A stretch of DNA of 47,783 nt. Origin: Massilia sp. MS-15. Lineage in GTDB: Bacteria; Pseudomonadota; Gammaproteobacteria; Burkholderiales; Burkholderiaceae_D. The DNA is taken from positions 1 through 47,783 of the forward strand of contig NZ_JAIWIA010000050.1 of the NCBI RefSeq assembly GCF_020176695.1, written 5' to 3'. A model generated the notes under the pieces. The model did not search any database and had not been told where the DNA came from. It saw nothing but the letters and a program-made list of their open reading frames with translations. Shown here one piece after another: positions 44,384 through 47,783 of the stretch. Made by a program: the position numbers and the translations under genes. The first letter of the stretch is position 1; every line of letters starts with the position of its first letter.

Positions 44384-45693
44384 TGTCCACCGCACCACAA
44401 AACGTGCAAGCCTACCGTGCGAGCTTGCTGCACTTCCACGCCGACCCGGCCTTCGACGGCGACGCCCATGCCTGGCATGAAGATGGCCTGCTGGTGGTCG
44501 AGGACGGCCGCGTCAAGGCCGCCGGCGACCATGCGACGCTGGCCGGCACGCTGCCGGCCGGCCTGGTGCCGCACGACTACCGTGGCCACCTGATCACCCC
44601 GGGCTTCATCGACACCCACCTGCACTACCCACAGACCGACATGATCGCCTCGCCCAGCGAGGGCCTGCTGCCCTGGCTGGAGACCTATACCTTCCCAACC
44701 GAGCGGCGCTTTTCCGACCCGGTCCATGCGCGCGCGACCGCCGAGTTCTTCCTCGACGAGCTGCTGCGCTGTGGCACCACCACCGCGGTCGTGTACTGCA
44801 CCGTGCATCCGGAATCGGTCGAGGCCTTTTTCGAGGCCAGCGAAGCGCGCAACCTGCGCATGGTGGCCGGCAAGGTGCTGATGGACCGCCACTGCCCGGA
44901 CTTCCTGCGCGACCTCGAAGGCGGGGTGGGCGCGAGCGCCGCCCTGATCGAGAAGTGGCACAAGCGCGGCCGCCAGCTGTACGCGATCACGCCGCGCTTC
45001 GCGCCGACCTCGAGCGACGCCCAGCTGCAGGCGACGGCCGAGCTGGCGCGCAGCTATCCCGACACCTTCATCCAGACCCACGTCTCGGAAAACAAGGACG
45101 AATGCAAGTGGGTGGGCGAACTGCACCCGCAGGCGCGCAGCTACCTCGACGTGTACGAGCGCTTCGGCCTGATGCGTCCGCGCGCGCTGTTCGGCCACTG
45201 CATCTGGCTGGACGACGAGGACTTCGCGCGCATGGCGGCCACCGGCTCGGCGGCGTCGGTGTGCCCGACCTCCAACCTGTTCCTGGGCAGCGGCCTGTTC
45301 GACTTCGAGCGCGCCGACGGGGCGCGCACCCTGCTGTCGCTCGGCACCGACGTCGGCGCCGGCACCTCGTTCTCGATGCTGCAGACCATGAACGAAGCCT
45401 ACACGGGGGCGCGCCTGAAAGGCAGCCACCTGCCGGCCCTGCGCATGTTCTACCTCGCCACCCTGGGCGCGGCGCGCGCCATGGACCTGGAAGGCACGAT
45501 CGGCAGTTTCAAGCCGGGCGCGGAAGCGGACTTCGTCGTGCTCGACCCGAAGTCGACCCCGCTCCTGGCGCGCCGCACGGCGCAGCTGGAGTCGCTCGAG
45601 GAGCTGCTGTTCGCGCTGGCGCTGCTGGGGGACGACCGGGCGATCCGGGCGACGTATTCCGGTGGGGCGCTGGTGCATGTCCGTCGCGCCTGA
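44383..45693 (+). CDS. guaD: Guanine deaminase
   Basis: The protein has 436 residues. It is an amidohydrolase with the metal motif FIDTHLHYPQTDMIAS, a conserved THVSENKDE, GHCIWLDDEDF and LGTDVGAGTSFSMLQTMNEAY, the signature arrangement for GuaD-type guanine aminohydrolase. It turns guanine into xanthine, the substrate of XdhAB. Its ATG overlaps the xdhC stop as TAATG, so it is translated with the xanthine dehydrogenase genes. The repeat copy 3 begins just after its stop. Confidence 0.96.
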   Translation: MSTAPQNVQAYRASLLHFHADPAFDGDAHAWHEDGLLVVEDGRVKAAGDHATLAGTLPAGLVPHDYRGHLITPGFIDTHLHYPQTDMIASPSEGLLPWLETYTFPTERRFSDPVHARATAEFFLDELLRCGTTTAVVYCTVHPESVEAFFEASEARNLRMVAGKVLMDRHCPDFLRDLEGGVGASAALIEKWHKRGRQLYAITPRFAPTSSDAQLQATAELARSYPDTFIQTHVSENKDECKWVGELHPQARSYLDVYERFGLMRPRALFGHCIWLDDEDFARMAATGSAASVCPTSNLFLGSGLFDFERADGARTLLSLGTDVGAGTSFSMLQTMNEAYTGARLKGSHLPALRMFYLATLGAARAMDLEGTIGSFKPGAEADFVVLDPKSTPLLARRTAQLESLEELLFALALLGDDRAIRATYSGGALVHVRRA

Positions 45694-45697
45694 GCTT

Positions 45698-45782
45698 GTA
45701 GGGTGGGCGGGTCTTCCCGCCCACGCGTCCAAGCAGCGCTGGCACTGACTGAACGCGTGGGCAAGGAACTTGCCCACCCTAC
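45698..45782. repeat. Two-hairpin dispersed repeat, copy 3, after guaD
   Basis: The element opens with GTAGGGTGGGCGGGTCTTCCCGCCCACGCG, has a 40-base centre with GCGTGGGCAAGGAACTTGCCCAC, and closes with CCCACCCTAC. The ends are exact inverted repeats (GTAGGGTGGGC / GCCCACCCTAC). It follows the guaD stop by 4 bases and can fold into two stems, so it may also end transcription. Confidence 0.85.
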
Positions 45783-45890
45783 GCCATGCGTACGACCTGC
45801 GATATTGCCAACGCTAACCCAAGCGTATAGAGTTGCGCGGTTCCCGCCGACACTTGCCGGCGCTCAACCCGCACCAGAAAGTCCCGATCC

Positions 45891-47396
45891 ATGACCAATA
45901 CACCGAGTGGCAGCCTGCTGCCGCGCCTTGCCCTGGCCCTGGCTGTCGCAGCCAGCCCGCAGGCCCTGGCCAAGGGCCCGGCCAAGGCCAATGCCAACGA
46001 AGCCGCCACTGCCCGTCACTACGCGGGCCTGATCGCCAGCGAGCCGAAACTGTCCGAGCTGACCCTGTTCTTCACCCGCATGCCCAAGGGCGGCGACCTG
46101 CACCACCACTATTCGGGTTCGGTATACGCCGAGTCCTATGTCGACTTCCTCGACAAGCAGGGCTACTGCGTCAACCGGCAGACCTACCGCATCGAAACGA
46201 AGCGGGAAGTGGTCGAGGCCGAGCGCGCCAAGCCGGCCGCCGAGCGCAGCTGCCTGTCCACGGCCGAGGTCCATGCCGACGACCACAGCTACCGCGAGCT
46301 GCTGCAGCGCTGGTCCACCAAGGATTTTTATAACCACGGGGCGCTGCAGCCGCCGCCCGACCGCGCCTTCTTCCAGACCTTCGGCTACTTCGGCCCGGTC
46401 TCGAACGCGAACTTCCGCGAGGGCCTGCAGGAGCTCAAGCAGCGCGCGATCCTGGAAAACGTCAGCTACATCGAAACGATGTTCAAGATGTCGCCCTTCG
46501 TCGTGAACAAGGAATTCGACGCCCAGGCCTGGCAGAACGCGCAGGACGACAAGGCCTTCGATGCCCAGATGGGGGCCTGGCTGGCGGTGCTGGAGCAGGA
46601 TGCGGGCTTCCGCAAGTCCACCGAGGACTTCGTCAACAAGATCCATGAAGCGGCCGAAGGCATCGACGACGAGCGCTTCACCATGCGCTACCAGACCTAT
46701 GTGGTGCGCCTGATGAATCCCTCGCAGGTGTTCTCCTCGATGGTGTCGGGCTTCAAGGCCGCCGCCATGAGCGACAAGATCGTGGGCGTGAACATCGTTG
46801 GCCAGGAGAGCACCATGGTCGCGATGCGCGACTATGCGCTGCACATGAAGATGTTCCGCTTCCTGAAGTCGCGCTTCCCGGAAGTGAAGGTGGCCCTGCA
46901 CGCCGGCGAGCTGGCGCTGGGCGACGTGCCGCCGGAAGGCCTGAAGTTCCACATCGACCAGGCCCTGGTGGTGGCTGGCGCCAACCGCATCGGCCACGGC
47001 ATCGACCTGGCGCACGAGACCAACGCGCCGGCCATCATGGCGAAGATGCGCAAGGACGACGTGCCGGTCGAGATCAACCTGACCTCGAACGCCTTCATCA
47101 GCGGCATCGAAGGCGCCAACCATCCGGTCACCCTGTACCGCAAGTACGGCGTGCCCTATGTGATCTCGACCGACGACGCCGGCGTGACCCGCCACACGCT
47201 GACCAACGAGTACGTCCTGTTTGCCAGCCGCTACAAGCCGGACTATGCCGAAGTGAAGAGGGCGTCCTACAACAGCATCCGGTATGCTTTCCTCCCGGCA
47301 GCAGAAAAAGCGCGACTGAGCCGCCAGCTCGACGAACGCTTCGCCCGCTTCGAGCACGAGGTGGCCAGCATGGCCAAGCAAGGCGCCGCCAGGTAG
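45891..47396 (+). CDS. Secreted adenosine-deaminase-family protein (ADGF-like)
   Basis: The protein has 501 residues. The N-terminus is a signal peptide (SLLPRLALALAVAASPQALA). The catalytic segments of the adenosine/AMP deaminase family are all present: PKGGDLHHHYSGSVY (metal-binding HxH), LHAGELALGD, RIGHGIDLAHE, SNAFI and STDDAGVTR. It is longer than cytosolic Add (about 340) and carries a large N-terminal extension, like secreted ADA-related growth-factor-type enzymes. It probably deaminates adenosine outside the cytoplasm, feeding the purine pathway above. It follows guaD by 197 bases with a repeat between, so separate transcription is possible. Confidence 0.93.
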   Translation: MTNTPSGSLLPRLALALAVAASPQALAKGPAKANANEAATARHYAGLIASEPKLSELTLFFTRMPKGGDLHHHYSGSVYAESYVDFLDKQGYCVNRQTYRIETKREVVEAERAKPAAERSCLSTAEVHADDHSYRELLQRWSTKDFYNHGALQPPPDRAFFQTFGYFGPVSNANFREGLQELKQRAILENVSYIETMFKMSPFVVNKEFDAQAWQNAQDDKAFDAQMGAWLAVLEQDAGFRKSTEDFVNKIHEAAEGIDDERFTMRYQTYVVRLMNPSQVFSSMVSGFKAAAMSDKIVGVNIVGQESTMVAMRDYALHMKMFRFLKSRFPEVKVALHAGELALGDVPPEGLKFHIDQALVVAGANRIGHGIDLAHETNAPAIMAKMRKDDVPVEINLTSNAFISGIEGANHPVTLYRKYGVPYVISTDDAGVTRHTLTNEYVLFASRYKPDYAEVKRASYNSIRYAFLPAAEKARLSRQLDERFARFEHEVASMAKQGAAR

Positions 47397-47433
47397 GGAC
47401 GCGCTTGCCCACCAGGGTGCCTTGGCGAAAGGT

Positions 47434-47456
47434 CCATCCGTTGACGCGGCGGATGG
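47434..47456 (+). terminator. Possible terminator stem after the deaminase gene
   Basis: CCATCCG and CGGATGG pair around a 9-base loop 37 bases after the stop, and flanking GG/CC with a G-T wobble extend the stem. There is no following T-run, so this is only a candidate. Confidence 0.4.
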
Positions 47457-47593
47457 GCCATCCTGCTCCGCACGCGCCAGTCAAAAATTAATATTGGTAC
47501 ATTTTTTGTGGTCTGCTCGCCACAGATCACCAAGCTCTCTCCGTGCTTTGGCGAAAAAACTTATCTAAATATTTCATAAAAGTATCACTTCCG

Positions 47594-47599
47594 TATAAT
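47594..47599 (+). promoter_or_regulatory. Candidate -10 element (TATAAT)
   Basis: A consensus TATAAT lies in an AT-rich stretch, with a weak TTTCAT 16 bases upstream as -35. The downstream gene would lie beyond 47783. Confidence 0.45.
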
Positions 47600-47661
47600 C
47601 GCGCCTTGTGATTTGCCCGGAAACATCGTCCCCCACCCCAAATTCCCCCCTTTTTCGATGT

Positions 47662-47684
47662 ATTTATAGGCTGTTCCTATAAAT
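47662..47684. promoter_or_regulatory. Inverted repeat ATTTATAGG-CTGTT-CCTATAAAT
   Basis: Nine-base perfect arms with a 5-base loop lie about 63 bases downstream of the TATAAT hexamer. The repeat could be an operator or form a small hairpin in the leader of the next gene. Confidence 0.45.
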
Positions 47685-47783
47685 TTGCTTGGAAAAACGT
47701 ATTTGTAGGATGGTGGAAGCTCATGCATATTTATTGCTGTTAACAAATATGCTTGAAGTTTTGGTAAGGGCGTGCGGGTGCAT

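Larger units (their letters stand above)
47397..47783. other. AT-rich stretch without a gene
   Basis: No coding frame is supported here. A stem of CCATCCG-9-CGGATGG (47434-47456) follows the deaminase gene and may stop transcription. From 47480 the base composition turns AT-rich and includes a TATAAT hexamer (47594-47599, followed by CGCGCC) and an inverted repeat ATTTATAGG-CTGTT-CCTATAAAT (47662-47684). These read as the promoter and operator region of a gene starting beyond the window. Confidence 0.6.

Overview
The window is GC-rich, densely coded, and reads as chromosome of a betaproteobacterium. Gene content and order (pilB-pilC ... pilD-coaE-zapD-yacG, argJ followed by a DUF815 ATPase and mutT, an MSHA-type pilus operon) point to Oxalobacteraceae, most likely a Massilia/Telluria/Duganella relative. 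This taxonomic call is an inference from gene order and protein character, not from a database search. No rRNA, tRNA, CRISPR array, transposase or phage gene was seen.

Layout. (1) 1-12489, all on the minus strand: one long MSHA-type type IV pilus operon. It starts with the secretin lipoprotein mshL, then mshN, the ATPase mshE, the platform protein mshG, three inner-membrane/periplasmic alignment-type proteins, a pseudopilin-like protein and a prepilin. It ends with a two-component pair (short response regulator plus a PrsK-like kinase cut by the window edge). Most junctions are stop/start overlaps. (2) 12754-15762: D-amino-acid catabolism (alanine racemase and D-amino acid dehydrogenase) divergent from an Lrp/AsnC regulator. 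(3) 15832-18390: argJ, a DUF815 AAA-type ATPase and mutT. (4) 18375-21396, minus strand: a YidD-like protein, yacG, zapD, coaE and the prepilin peptidase pilD. (5) 21596-27641: a block not related to pili, lying between pilD and pilC. It holds a metallo-beta-lactamase-fold protein that has lost its metal histidines, terC, a TerB-like gene, an NhaR-type LysR regulator, a small secreted protein and a TerC-CBS-CorC transporter. (6) 27741-30718: pilC and pilB of the type IVa pilus. (7) 31012-31793: an XRE regulator with a four-helix membrane protein. (8) 32006-35320: an apparent operon of porin, small periplasmic binding-like protein and chemoreceptor. (9) 35505-37942: a ClpP-fold protein and a DUF4153 membrane protein. 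(10) 37944-47396: purine catabolism, with uraH divergent from puuE, then xdhA-xdhB-xdhC-guaD translationally coupled, then a secreted adenosine-deaminase-family enzyme. (11) 47397-47783: AT-rich, no gene, with promoter and operator-like signals.

How it fits together. One prepilin peptidase (PilD) probably serves both pilus systems in the window, which have separate ATPases (PilB, MshE) and platforms (PilC, MshG). The purine genes would convert adenosine and guanine to xanthine and urate and finish the ring opening to allantoate. Urate oxidase and the OHCU decarboxylase are not in the window.

Most unusual observations: a dispersed two-hairpin repeat is present in three copies, one of them lying in frame inside xdhC and adding about 33 residues; the MBL-fold protein has SRATPDRF where SHEHPDHF is expected; the kinase lacks a recognisable G1 box; and the nhaR start codon directly abuts a 27-bp palindrome with no Shine-Dalgarno.
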